Below, piece after piece: positions 12,004 to 23,320 of a DNA stretch of 64,000 nucleotides. Numbering within the stretch: position 1 is the first letter of the stretch; each line of letters begins with the position of its first letter. Both the position numbers and the translations under genes were made by a program. The DNA is from Halicephalobus mephisto. Its lineage: Eukaryota; Nematoda; Chromadorea; Rhabditida; Panagrolaimidae. The notes below the pieces were generated by a model, which made no database searches, was not told where the DNA came from, and saw nothing but the letters and a program-made list of their open reading frames with translations. Location of the stretch: NCBI GenBank assembly GCA_009193035.1, contig SWDT01000016.1, positions 744,001 to 808,000 of the forward strand. Direction: 5' to 3'.

Positions 12004-13250
12004 ATGGCTGCTCAAATTATTCTCGAACCTCGCCGACCTATTTATCGTCCAGGAGATGATGTAACTGGATATGTGCTTTTAAATTTGTCTAAGAATAACA
12101 AAGTGGATAAAATCTGTTTGAAAATCAGAGGTCAAGCTGATATTAAATTCTCGACTAAACACAAAAATGAAACTCGCTCATATAGAAGTCAAGTAATTTA
12201 TTTAAACGATCATTGGATCCTGTGGCAGAAGAACAAAGCTAATGGTGAAAACCAAGTAGATACTGGTAATACTCGATATCCATTTTCTTTCACTATTCCT
12301 TCCAACGCCGCTCCTAGTTCGAAAGGTGCATATGGATGTATATGGTACAAAATCAAGATCAAACTCCATATACCTTGGGCGCATGATGAAATTCGTGAGG
12401 TTGGCATTAAAGTCGGTATTCCTATAAATCTAAATAGTAGTTCAACGTACACTGTACCTCGAATTAGTTCTATTTACCAAACTCATTCCTTCACGGCTTC
12501 AAAATATATACAAGCTACTGTGAGTTATTCTTTCGAAATCATGATGTAGAATATCTACTTTTCAGGTCTCAATTCCACGATCGGCTTGGGCAGTTGGTGA
12601 AAATATTCCAGTTTCTCTACTTGTCATAAATAATTCTTCATCTAATGTTTCTAGTATAGAAATCTCGATTTGTAAAAAGGAAATATATAAGGAACTAAAG
12701 AGTCTCCGTAGCACCCGTCCTATAACTAGCGAATATAATTTCAAAGTTCATTCTAAGCGGTTTGATATTCTTGTTCCATCATCAGCATCAAAATTGGTTG
12801 AATTAAATTTCCCTGTACCTGCAAACTTTGTTAGTGTACTTAATTGTCCTATTTTTACTATACAATACGAGCTTAAGGTGGAAAAGTGTTTTCAATAGAT
12901 TTATTAATTAGAAATTTCAGGTCAAACTTTGCGTTAGCAGCATTTTCTTTCCCAGCACCTCCACTTATCTGCCAGTAATTTTATCTAATATTCCCTTGAT
13001 ACAATCACCACAGACCCCAGAAATTACATTTCAACCTCCAACAGATTTCCCTCCACCATATCCATCAGCTCCTTCAGCCTCAGAACAATGTGTAACGCCT
13101 GAAGTCTCTCTACGTCTTGGTGCTCCACCTCCTTACTCTCTTCATGCTTCAGACCCTTCTTCAGCAATTTGTAGCTCAACTGCGAGCCTTCTACCTCCGT
13201 ACGATTCTCGTCCAAGATACCCCTCAGCCCCTCCAATGGAATATGAGTGA
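12004..13250 (+). CDS. Arrestin-domain protein arrd-E, divergent member with PPxY motifs
   Basis: Exons 12004-12519, 12566-12877 and 12921-13250 give 385 residues. The N domain starts AAQIILEPRRPIYRPGDDV and is the most divergent in the array: the conserved THGHIRY region reads AYGCIWYKIKIKLHIPW. The C domain keeps INNSSSNVS and VPANFVSVLNCP. The tail has PPPY twice (FPPPYPSA, APPPYSLH) and LPPY, ending PPMEYE at TGA, a few residues earlier than arrd-A. Family role: cytoplasmic adaptor between membrane cargo and Nedd4-type ligases (established for alpha-arrestins, inferred here). Frame and splice sites are intact. Confidence 0.9.
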
Positions 13251-13919
13251 GTATCTTTTGAAGCTACAAAGTTGTAATTATTTCTTTTGTGTAGATGTGT
13301 TTAATATAATAGATTTAGTGATAAAAGTAGTAAATAAGTTCAGTTTTCACATTCAAGTCGGTATTATCAGAAGAAGCAGGAAATAAATTGCCATTATAAA
13401 AAATGGAGAAAAATAACATTTTTATTAATTAATTTCTTGAAACTAAAGATTATTCTTGAATATATTCTGATTAATATGAATGTGCAAATCTGTCTCATCA
13501 TGAGATTCTTCCATTTTCATTATTGAGGAGTTGTTTTGACCCTATCCATCAAAAGCCCTGTCACCAAAGGATTAAGCAATAAAAATCCTCACAATTCTAC
13601 TCAATCAATAATGACTTTTAAAAAATCAAAATTGTCAAACGCAATTGTTAACAACAATTCTTCCACTATCGTGCAAACAATAATCTATAAACAAAGAGGT
13701 GTGGCTTGTTTCCCACGAACCTACAAACAGTCGTAATAAGAAGATAAAACAGATTATGACTCCAATGCAACATCAATGTCCATAAATGTTTCTCCCTTCT
13801 TAAATTATTCATCTTAATCGGTTTTTTCTGAAAGATAAGACCTTGTATCACGAGTTGCGTTTTTCATAGAGCACTTTTCCCTTTGCATTTGTTTGATTTG
13901 TTTCATTCTTCCAGAACTC
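13251..13919. other. Spacer upstream of arrd-F
   Basis: AT-rich, with a small open frame at 13536-13736 that has no supporting signal. No clear TATA box or CRE-like palindrome was seen, unlike the promoters of arrd-A to arrd-D. Confidence 0.4.
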
Positions 13920-15057
13920 ATGCCTACTATTCAAGTAATTCTTGATCCTCCTCAATCCATCTATCATCCGGGTGATACTGTGACTGGATATGTTGATCTG
14001 AATTTATCTAAAGATAAAAAGATTAACAAAGTTTGTTTAGAAGCCAAGGGGCAAGCTTATGTATCGTTCTGGCATTACCACGGTAAAGAGAATACTTGCT
14101 ATAGTGACAAAAAAACCTATCTAAACCACAATTTGATCTTGTGGCAGAAGAACGAAGACAAAGGTGAAAAAGAAATACCTGCTGGTAACAGTCAGTATCC
14201 TTTTTCCTTCACTATTCCTTTTGATGTTCCTCCAAGCTTTGAGGATACCCATGGGCATATACGCTACAAACTGAAAGCTGAACTCGACATACCCTGGGCT
14301 TTGGATAAACATGGTGAAGTTGAAATCACGGTGGGCACTCCGATTAATCTCAGCATCATTCCGACATATACTGAACCCCGAACTGCATTCATTCATCATA
14401 GCAATGTTTTCTCATCGAAGGAGTTAGATGCTACTGTAAGTTTTTTGATTCTCCCTAAGTTAGTACTGTAGTCCTTTTAGATTACTATCCCTCGTGTAGC
14501 TTGGGCAGCTGATGAGATGATTCCAATTCACTGTAATGTCACAAATAACTCTTCACATGATATTTCTGCCATAGAAATTAAGATTATCAAAAAAGCGAAC
14601 TTTTCAGGACAAACAGTTTTGGGGCACCATCATAGAATGACCCACGAAGACAATAAGAAAGTACATTCCATGAGATTTGATACCTCCATTCCCTCCTTGG
14701 CCTCAAAACAAGTTCAAGTGGATATTCAAGTACCAGAAAATTTAGTTAGCATCACCAACTGCCCCATCATAAATGTAACTTACGAGCTAGAGGTAGAGCT
14801 TTACAAAAGTGAACTTATCTATTTCTCCCAAATTCTAGATTGAACTTCACACCACAGGCGTGTTTTCTTCTTGTCCTTCTACTTGCATACCGATCGTTTT
14901 CTCTAATATCCCTTTGGTTCAATCATTGCAATATCCACAAGCTCCAGCAATCGGAATGCAACCTTCACCCTCTGGCGAAGATACTGCACCTTCATCTCCA
15001 CCAATGCCTCCACCTCTAGGCGAAGGTACTCTACCTTCTTTTACGCCTCAGGATTAA
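13920..15057 (+). CDS. Arrestin-domain protein arrd-F, tail without PPxY
   Basis: Exons 13920-14435, 14481-14792 and 14839-15057 give 348 residues. N domain: PTIQVILDP, IYHPGDTVTGY, THGHIRYKLKAELDIPW. C domain: TNNSSHDIS, VPENLVSITNCP, NVTYELE. The tail is short and acidic/proline-rich (PPMPPPLGEGTLPSF) with no PPxY motif, so a Nedd4 link of the usual kind is unlikely. Sequence after the stop still resembles the old tail (poor match around 15110-15200), which suggests erosion of the 3' end. Intron 1 is identical over 45 bases to intron 1 of arrd-A, a sign of recent gene conversion. Start ATG aligned with the paralogues. Confidence 0.9.
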
Positions 15058-16054
15058 TCCATCTCACATTCTACAGCTCTACTTTTTGATTCTTTTTATA
15101 ATTAAATCTCGAAGTTAGCAACTTCTAGTTTAATCTCAAAGATTTTGCTTCTGATTCTCATTCAAGCATTTCAGCGATCTCTCCAGTGAAATCAAAAACT
15201 CTGTAAAATTGATTGGGGAATAGGCATTATTTATTATTTACTTCATGCTCATTAATTCTACCGCGGATAATATTTACTGTAACTTAAGTTACAACTATTC
15301 ATTTAAAAAATGTTTATTGTACTTTCAAAATTTAGAAATCTTTCCCAAGTTTTAGCAGACTTCAAAAATAATTAAGTACTTTTGATACAGATATTTTTGC
15401 TGCTGCTGAATTTATAGGCATATTTACTTCTGGATAGGTTTATTTCGTCATTTATTTGATTCAAAAAATTTCAGAAATAACATTGGCAATTGTAATTTTT
15501 CGATATATTAACTATATTACATATAAAAACTGTAAAATTGATGTTTTTGATTGCATTTCCATTAAATTTTAAAAGAAAATAAATATTAATTTTGGAAGAG
15601 GGTATTATCATTTTACAAGCATATTACACAATTACTAAAAGTGTTCACAGTATGTCAATGCACTTCCGTATTTTTTAATTTTATCTATTCACAATAAGCG
15701 CATTCACTGTCTCAGAATAAATCTACTTATTTTCCACTATTGATCCTTTCCAATTCCTCATCCAAAATTCTTTCTTTTGATAAATCTTCAAATTTAGCAA
15801 AAAACATTCTTCCAAAAGTCCAAATCTTATTTACATTCCAAAATAAATAATACCCTAGGGATCTCGAGGACATCCGGAGGCGTTTACAATGATATAAATA
15901 TCTATTTCCATTTGAAAGATAGTATCAATATTCGAGGAAACAAATTTGGCACTACAAATTGACGACAGCTGTACCTATTTTTGAAAATTCTTCCGATTCT
16001 GAAAAGTTTCATCGCTTTCAGGAGTTTCCGAGATCAGAGAGAAAATCAAAAATC
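15058..16054. other. Spacer between the arrestin array and the minus-strand operon
   Basis: Convergent 3' flanks. The first ~150 bases look like decayed arrd tail sequence. The remainder is AT-rich without open frames of note, RNA genes or recognisable elements. Confidence 0.5.
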
Positions 16055-17832
16055 CTATGGTTCATATGCCGGAGGAGGTAATCTGTCCTGAGCCACAGTG
16101 TCGTAGGAGGGAACAGGAGCCACGTCGGAGGGGAGAACAAATATTGGGGGTGGTCTGAGCTCATGTTCCCCTTCCTCAAAGATTATCAATCTGCCAGAGA
16201 GAGTAGTCAATGCTCGAATATCACGATTGCAAACTGATTGATCTGTAGTACTTGTTGTGACTCTTATCCTCGGGTCCAGAGCGAGAGGGTTATTCGTCGG
16301 AGATCTGAAATGTCACAAGTTAAATAAAAAACTTCTTTCGGAAAATGAGATCGAAATTTTAACAATGTTTTGTCACTAGTTTTAGTGTGTATGTGATTGT
16401 GACGACAAAGAACATTGTTTGTATTTAGTTTCTGTTCAGAGACACAAAAATATTTACTTCTCAAGATCTTTGAGTTCATCTTATGGAAATTAAATATAAA
16501 AAATCCCATGTCAATTAAATCATGTAAATGCTTAACGGACTAGACAGGACATTTTTCAAAATGCAAATGTTCCATGAAACAAATTTCATTGTGAAAGTTC
16601 CTGCATAGGTTGCGTCTCTATTTAATTATTGTTTGTGTTATTCTATATTTTAATTTTTTAAGAATGTAATAAAAATATGCACTGTAATGCAAAAAAATCT
16701 CTGAAAAAAACTATCAAACAAAATAAAATAAAAAATTCCTATGACAAAATTTGTTCAACATATATTTCAATGTGATATAGAAATATGATGCAATAATGTT
16801 GTGACTGATGGAGATCGCTGTGTGACTTGTGTAAAATTGAGCATAACTTTTCTGATAGTATGAGTTTCTATGATTGCGCTTTGGATAATCATGTAAATTA
16901 TTCTCAATAATTGAAATATCATTATATACAGCATAAAATTCTTGTTTGAGAGGATTTATATATAAATAAGAATAAACAGATATCGACTCCAAATTTCCGA
17001 AAACATTCTAAAAAAATAAACACCTTAAAAACACATGATCGAAGTCGAAAACAACAGATTCTGAGATCTATGATGTTTACATCAAAAAATACTTCAAGAA
17101 TTTTAGTGCAATTGTATTTATCAATGTTGTTCCCAAAGCACACAAGACTTGAACGCATGGGAACCCCTCTTCAGTCGTCATTTCCTACGATATCTGTGTG
17201 ATGATTTTTTTCCACTCCCATTTCCGGTATATTCATCCCTAACTGATAATCTTTATACCCAATAAAAGCAATACTTACCTCTTCTTTTTTCTGCACATCC
17301 TCAATTTAGTAATAATAGGTAAATGCCAGCATCTCAAACACAGTATCAATGTCGTCAACCAGAATATTATCACATTCAATCCGCATAATCCGTTAAATTC
17401 ATAATTATCATCATCATTGGGATTTGGCGTATTTTCAAATAAACGCTCATTTTGATAATCCGATACTCCATATGCATTGCTGGACCCATTCCCTGATTGA
17501 GAATTGTACATCGAATGACAAGAGAGGTTTTGGTTCACGGAATTAAGGGTTGCAATCGTCACCCCTGCTGCAGTCAAGACGAACTGGATGAAGAACAGTC
17601 CCACATCAACATAAATGGTAGGCAATTTGAAGGTATTAGGAGGTGATGAATCCCTTCTGATGACACTCAAAGCAGCTGCATGTCCCCCAAATATCAAGAT
17701 ATACAGGCCAACTCCCACAGTTTCGAATATCCTCCCCCCATTCTCGACTCCTACATCGTATAAAACAAGACAAATCACTGGAGATACACAATAAAGAAAT
17801 AAGAGCAAATTTGCCAAAAACCAGCCGACCAT
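16055..17832 (-). CDS. Four-helix membrane protein with C-terminal PPAY motif
   Basis: Two exons on the minus strand, 17832-17279 and 16304-16055, give 267 residues. Four hydrophobic segments are visible (about residues 4-24, 38-58, 72-94, 150-170), with an extracellular-type loop between 3 and 4 that has possible N-glycosylation sites (NLS, NGSS) and acidic residues. A basic stretch (CRKKKR) follows helix 4, then a cytoplasmic tail of ~80 residues ending PPAYEP. PPxY motifs bind WW domains of Nedd4-type ligases. I do not recognise the family. The ATG was chosen because a strong acceptor (TTTATTTCTCAACTCAG) sits directly before it, as in trans-spliced genes. It starts 168 bases after the TIMMDC1 stop, so it is probably the third gene of an operon. 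The ~970-base intron holds nothing recognised. Confidence 0.72.
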
Positions 17833-17999
17833 CTTTCTGAGTTGAGAAATAAAATCTTTCGCTCTAAACCTGATGACGCTTATGGCCTTATCTATGGAAG
17901 TGATAACCCGAGTCACGTTAATCAGACAACGGAATTAAAACAATTCTTTGTTCCCAACAGTTATTGTTCCTAACAACCTCCAAATTAACTATACTACAC

Positions 18000-18956
18000 C
18001 TAAGTGTCATGTTTCTGAGCTGCTTCCACCATCTTCTCCTTTTCCAATTCGTGAAGCCGTTTGTAAGCCAAAACTCGAATCTTGATGTTTTCATCCTGAA
18101 AAGTTAAAGATTAAAGCCTGAATCTCTTATCAACCCTTTGTCTTGGAAAATCAATTTATCTAATAATAAGCCTCAAAAACCAACCTTCATCAGTTGTTTT
18201 ACTTTCTTCTCTTCTGCGTACCGTTCTTCCATATCCGCAACATATTCCTGTTTAAACTGTTTATATGCATCTGGAAAATTCTTATCGATGGCGAGGGCGT
18301 AGAGCCACGAAACACCAGATAACATTGTTCCCGTACACAATCCGAGTCCTAGTGCCTGCATCTGGCCGTAGATACCGACAGGGAATGCAAAGATGCCACA
18401 GGCTAGCGCTGAAATTTAGAAAAAACAATCTTTTTTGAACTTATCAGACCTCTATGCGTAATAAAAGCGCTGAGACCTGAGAATGTCGGAAAGTAGAAAG
18501 CAGAAAACTTGTCACGGAAAATTGTTGTATGAGTCGTCAGGAGCCTAAACTTCAATTTGCTAAAATCAACATTACTAAACAACTCACATAACAGCACTAC
18601 TAAGAACAGTTGCTCGTAATCCCATCCTGAATCCATTCTTGGCAAACATCACGATACTATAATCACCCATCCGCCTCTAAAATCCCTACATAATCATAAC
18701 TCGCCTCAAAACAACTCACAAAGGCATCTCTTTTGCTCAAAAACTTTTTACCAGTAGCATATCTCTCGAATCTGTCAAACGATTCTTTCGATGTACTGAT
18801 ACCTCCAATGAAAAACCCGCAAAGAAAGGCAGTCCTTGATGTTCTCAAAACGATATCACGTTCCATATCGTACTCTGGATTTTCAAAATCGTAGAATTTC
18901 TTGACACGGTTCCATCCCGATTCCCAATAGCTGACGGCATCTTCTGGTTCACCCAT
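18000..18956 (-). CDS. TIMMDC1: TIMMDC1-like mitochondrial complex I assembly factor
   Basis: Five exons on the minus strand (18956-18720, 18676-18588, 18544-18450, 18408-18185, 18095-18000) encode 246 residues. Matches to the TIMMDC1 family are YWESGWNRVKKFYDFE near the N-terminus (family: ESGWDRL), RDAFRRMGDYSIVMFAKNGF leading into GLRATVL (family: RGFIRYGWRWGWRTAVF), and glycine-rich membrane segments (CGFFIGGIS, GLGLCTGTMLSG) typical of Tim17/22/23-related proteins. TIMMDC1 sits in the inner mitochondrial membrane and helps to assemble the membrane arm of NADH dehydrogenase. The tail is charged and helical. The ATG at 18956 lies ~150 bases after the GTF3C1 stop, next to an acceptor at ~18985, as expected for the second gene of a trans-spliced operon. 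Intron phases close perfectly; three introns are 43-44 bases. Confidence 0.82.
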
Positions 18957-19106
18957 CAACAATTGCAATAATTCATTAATCGAGATCCTAAAGTAAAAAC
19001 TAAAAAAGTCAAAAAATCAACAAGTATCATATCGAATAAACGATCTTCATATGAAAATAGCTCAAAGCTTATTTTAGTTGTATAAATATCATCAACAACA
19101 ACAATA

Positions 19107-22100
19107 TCAATTTGGCTTTTTGACCTCGGCATAATTGTAATCTGGCAACTTAATTCCATCGAACATCAAGGTAAAAAGTTCAAAACCATTATATACCGGT
19201 TTGTATCGAATTTGTTTTTCAATCTTCTCCTCTCCTAAAAACCAAGCATCAATGTTTTCTAAAATCCACTCAAGACTTACTTTTGAAAGGTCCTTTGACA
19301 ACTGAGATCACTATTTCTTCCTTTTCTGAAGTGATGACTTTATTGTCTTCCAGAAAATCCAATAGCTCTTCCACAATAGCGGCATGAATAGCTCCACAAA
19401 AATACTCCTGCAAGCTTTCAAGCGTAATATATGGTGCTTCATGGATAGTAATAAAGACCATTTCTGCAAACCATCTAAAGAGACAGAGGTCCATTGATCC
19501 ATCTGGCATTGTCCAAGGTTTCACAAACAATGCCTTCCCATCGATCGGAAGAGCCCAACTCATGATGTTCTCAGTTGAAACATAGCGTTGAACATCCAAG
19601 CCACAAGCAAAAATGATGAACATTTCTTCCAAGTAGTCTAAAAGATCTTTCATTTGCCTCTTCGTCAGACCAGCCTTCAAACATAATTCACGAATCTCAG
19701 ACTGTAAAATACCGTCGACTCCAGCTGCTTTCAACTTTTTCACAATACTGTCAACAATTCCAGCAAGTTTTTTATCCAACTGACTAAGAACATTCCGGTA
19801 ATGAGCAGCAGAAGTAACAGTATCGACTGCATCCAATTTCAACATTGGTTGAACTTTTGAAAACTTTTCTGAGATGATCCTAGGTTGTTTCTTCGTAAAA
19901 GTACTTTGAACTGAGGTTGTTACTTGATTCAACTTCAAAGCTCCACTCTCAGTATCCCTAAGACCTTTCCTCGGTGTCTCTGATTCCTTAAATCCAGTGA
20001 AAGCATCAGGTCCAATAGCGACAGCAAATTCTGCATTTTCATCTCTCAAAGCATAGGCAATCCTGAAGAAAGCAGCAATATTATCATTCGGAGCCCCAGT
20101 TTCCAAATCCAAGTCATCAGTGTAATTAGCAACTGCTGCAAAGACATCACTTCTAATATTGTGACTAAAATATCCAAGATATGCGGATGAAGGAGCAATT
20201 CTCGTTCTGAAGGGTGATTTATTCAAATCCAGTCTGGATCTCGCAACAACTCCATCTTCATACAACTTCTCAAGTGTTGCATGGAATAGAGAACTGCCTT
20301 TATAAGCAGTTACAGCCAAAGAAACAGGACTACTGCGTCCAACCCATTCTGCTAGAATACCATTCATCGTCCAATCATACATCAGCCCATCAGTCAAGGT
20401 TTCCAGATCTCTAGGAGTAGACGACAGTTTAGCAACCATAGGATTTCCCGAAGGAGGTTCTGCAGTTCCAACAACTAGATTATTCCTTGAGAGAATACTA
20501 TCAAAAGCACTATCCTTGATCAGAACTGACGGAAGATTAGGAATATCACGAGAAACATGTCTGTATGCAATATCAAAAGCTTGACAAAAATACTCTTCCT
20601 TCGCATCAGTATCTTCACCCAAAATTGCTCCAATTTGATCCCGAATCTTCCTCATCTGAACAAAAGAACCAAGACCACGAACGAGTCGCCAAATTTCATC
20701 TCTTCGTTGTCCAAGTTCACGAACACTAGCCCCCGCAAGTGCAAGAACAGTTTTGTCATTAGATTCAGGGAAATATGCCTTCATGATTTTTCTCACTACT
20801 GTTGGCTCGACCCACATCTTTCCCACTGGATTCAGGAATTGACTAACAGCTCTAAGAAGAATTAGCGTATCTCTTTCTCTAGGACTAAAACGATATCTCG
20901 CGTAAATAAGCTTGTTTGCTGACTCAATGTCTTCGATATCAGGTTGTCTTTTTCCTTTGTTTTTCGTAATCTTCAGAAGAGGCTTCGAATCCACTTTCTT
21001 CTTCTTTGAAGGAGGCTCCTGAGAGTCTAAAGACTCTTCCAACTGATCTACTTCAGCAGGAGATTCCTTGCCATGCTCATCTTTTGGTGGTTGATATTCT
21101 TTCCAGGACTTCTTCATTATTGTTTTGTTTCTTTTGAATAAGCGATCAGACACAGCCGGAGACATGCATTGCATCGTTGAAAGCCATCTTACATTCAGAA
21201 CGGCAACTTTTTCTTCCGCATACTTTCGTAGTGCTTCCAACGAATTCATATGCTTTCTTGTTATCCAAGCCACAAACTCATTCTCAACCGAGTTCATGTC
21301 CCAATGACGTTTTAGATGGCAGAACAGAGCAGAGTCAAGAAGACAAGCTCCTTTACCTGGAAGAAGAGCAGACATCCAATCATTTGTGTCATCAAACGAA
21401 GGGGCAGCATAATCTTCTTTGCCAAAATTTTCTCTCGCCATCCTAGTATACTCATCCTTGTACGTTTCTTTTTCTTCCTGCAGATTCAATCTAGCACCCA
21501 ATGGAGTTGACAAAGCAATAGCCCTCAAATGGGCCCAGAATTTTGTAACGTCTTCTACGGTCGTAAAAGTGTAGTCGTACTTTTTAAATTCCTCTGAAGA
21601 TTGACCAATAACTGCATAGCTTTTTTCAATACTCGTTGTATCGTACAGAAAAGCACGTGTTCTTGCATAATACATTGCAATTGGTCCAGCAATTTTTGCG
21701 GACTCTGGAGCAGCGTGAAGGACACCTAATCCACAAAGTGCAGTGCAAGCAATATCCACGTACGGCCATATTCTTTTGTTGATGAAGCGGATCCTCAAAT
21801 CCCGAGGCAAATCGGAAATAAGGATATGTCTTTTGATTGGATCATTCAAGTACTCAATGATTTCTTCCTGGAAGCATAAATTAAACCATCTACAGAGCAT
21901 TTAAAAACTTACAGTAACATGCATATTGAAAATCAACACGTACAGAGATAAAGGCATAGCCCTTAGAACCATTCTCAAGGTGAACCAGCCTCTATCAATG
22001 CGTTCATGTGGCACAATCGGAGGCACAAAGCGGTAGAAGGAATCAGGGGTTTCATCATAGACACGCATATCAGCGAAATCTCTCGGATTCGGGTCGTGCT

Positions 22101-23320
22101 CATTGGGGAATAAATCCGCATAAGAGGGGAGTTTATGGAGATCTGGATGATAGACAACTCGAAATATGTATTCATGAAGCAGCTGCAGTCTAATCATCTT
22201 CCGTTGGTAAAATTCCCTTCTTGCTAACCTTGAATCTACTTTATCTTCTACCGTAGGTTCCACAGGAGTCTCCAATTCAAATTTGTAAGTCGGCTTCTCA
22301 GGTACTGGCAGCACCTTGATAGTGTTTGCAAACTTCTTCAATGTACCATGCGGAAAAGATTTCCCAGCATCATTCATGGTCTTTTTCAGATCCGAGAGAC
22401 AACTCACAATCCTTTCATCATTAACTTCCTTCACATCCATTACAGTTAAAACTTGAAGGATGACAGGTTTCTCGCTGTCGTCGTCAAATACAGTCACATC
22501 ATGAACTCTGTAAATTCCTTTCTGCTCCAGGGCATAAGCGAGTTTTCGGATCGTTTTTCTATCAACTGTGAATTTGTCTCCTCTTTCTGCATCTGCAACA
22601 ATAATCTTGTCGTGAAGAATACGTAACGGAATGGCAGGTCGTTCCTTCAACGTTTCGACAAATACTTTGATTCTCGAGAGACTCACATCAGTGATCTTCG
22701 TGTTCGCTGAAAGTCAGTACTACATTGGAATTACCGCTGTTATGAACTTACTCAGTTTTTTACTAGGAGGGAAAATTATTGTTTCTCCGCCTTTAAATGG
22801 ACATTCCTTTCCTAGTAACTCTGAAATCTGGGAAATAACACCAGAAAAAGCTTGTGGTTTGAAACTCTTGTGATAGTATCTGGAAGAAAATAATTTACAA
22901 CGTCCTTTCCTCAAGATCTTACTTTTTTACTCTGCATTTGCCAGTGAGCGTTTGGTAGATTCCAGTTTCGTTCGGAAGCCCTTTAGAAACCATATGAAGG
23001 TGGTTGGTAACTTTCCTGTTACCAAACTTTGTGTTCCCATCGATGCCCAACTCCTTCGACAACGTCACTCGATCTATTCCATCCTTTCCGGACTGATAGA
23101 TCCTTCTGGCTATGAAATCTTGCCATGGATACCGGTTTTTCATATGATTAAACGTTTCTGATTGATATTTAAGGTAACTAGAACCTAGAAAAGTAAGATT
23201 AGAGAAAGTTCATATATGATTGAAAAGTGTAAACTTACTAATCGGAAGTCCTGATGGAATGGGTGTCGGTTTAACGGGTCCATCTGTAGTCCCCGATGTT
23301 CCCGGCTGACTCGATGACAT
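19107..23320 (-). CDS. GTF3C1: General transcription factor IIIC subunit 1 (TFIIIC B-block binding)
   Basis: Six exons on the minus strand (23320-23239, 23184-22923, 22879-22752, 22706-21913, 21867-19281, 19234-19107) encode 1326 residues, shorter than the ~2100 of the human protein. Exon 2 carries a winged-helix B-block domain (WQDFIARRIYQSGKDGIDRV, then LSKELGI and GNRKVTNHL). Later signatures of the family are FYQRKMIRLQLLHEYIFRV and DLPRDLRIRF followed by RIWPYVDIACTALCGLGVL. A lysine cluster (PPSKKKKVD, ~residue 700) in an acidic linker is a likely nuclear signal. The protein is the largest TFIIIC subunit, which binds the B box of tRNA genes and recruits TFIIIB for RNA polymerase III. 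The ATG follows a TTTAAG acceptor-like site, suggesting trans-splicing. First gene of the probable operon with TIMMDC1 and the PPAY membrane protein. Confidence 0.9.

Noticed and set aside
16714..17158. Minus-strand open frames between the two exons of the PPAY protein
   Set aside because: They lie in its intron; the exons join in perfect phase without them.
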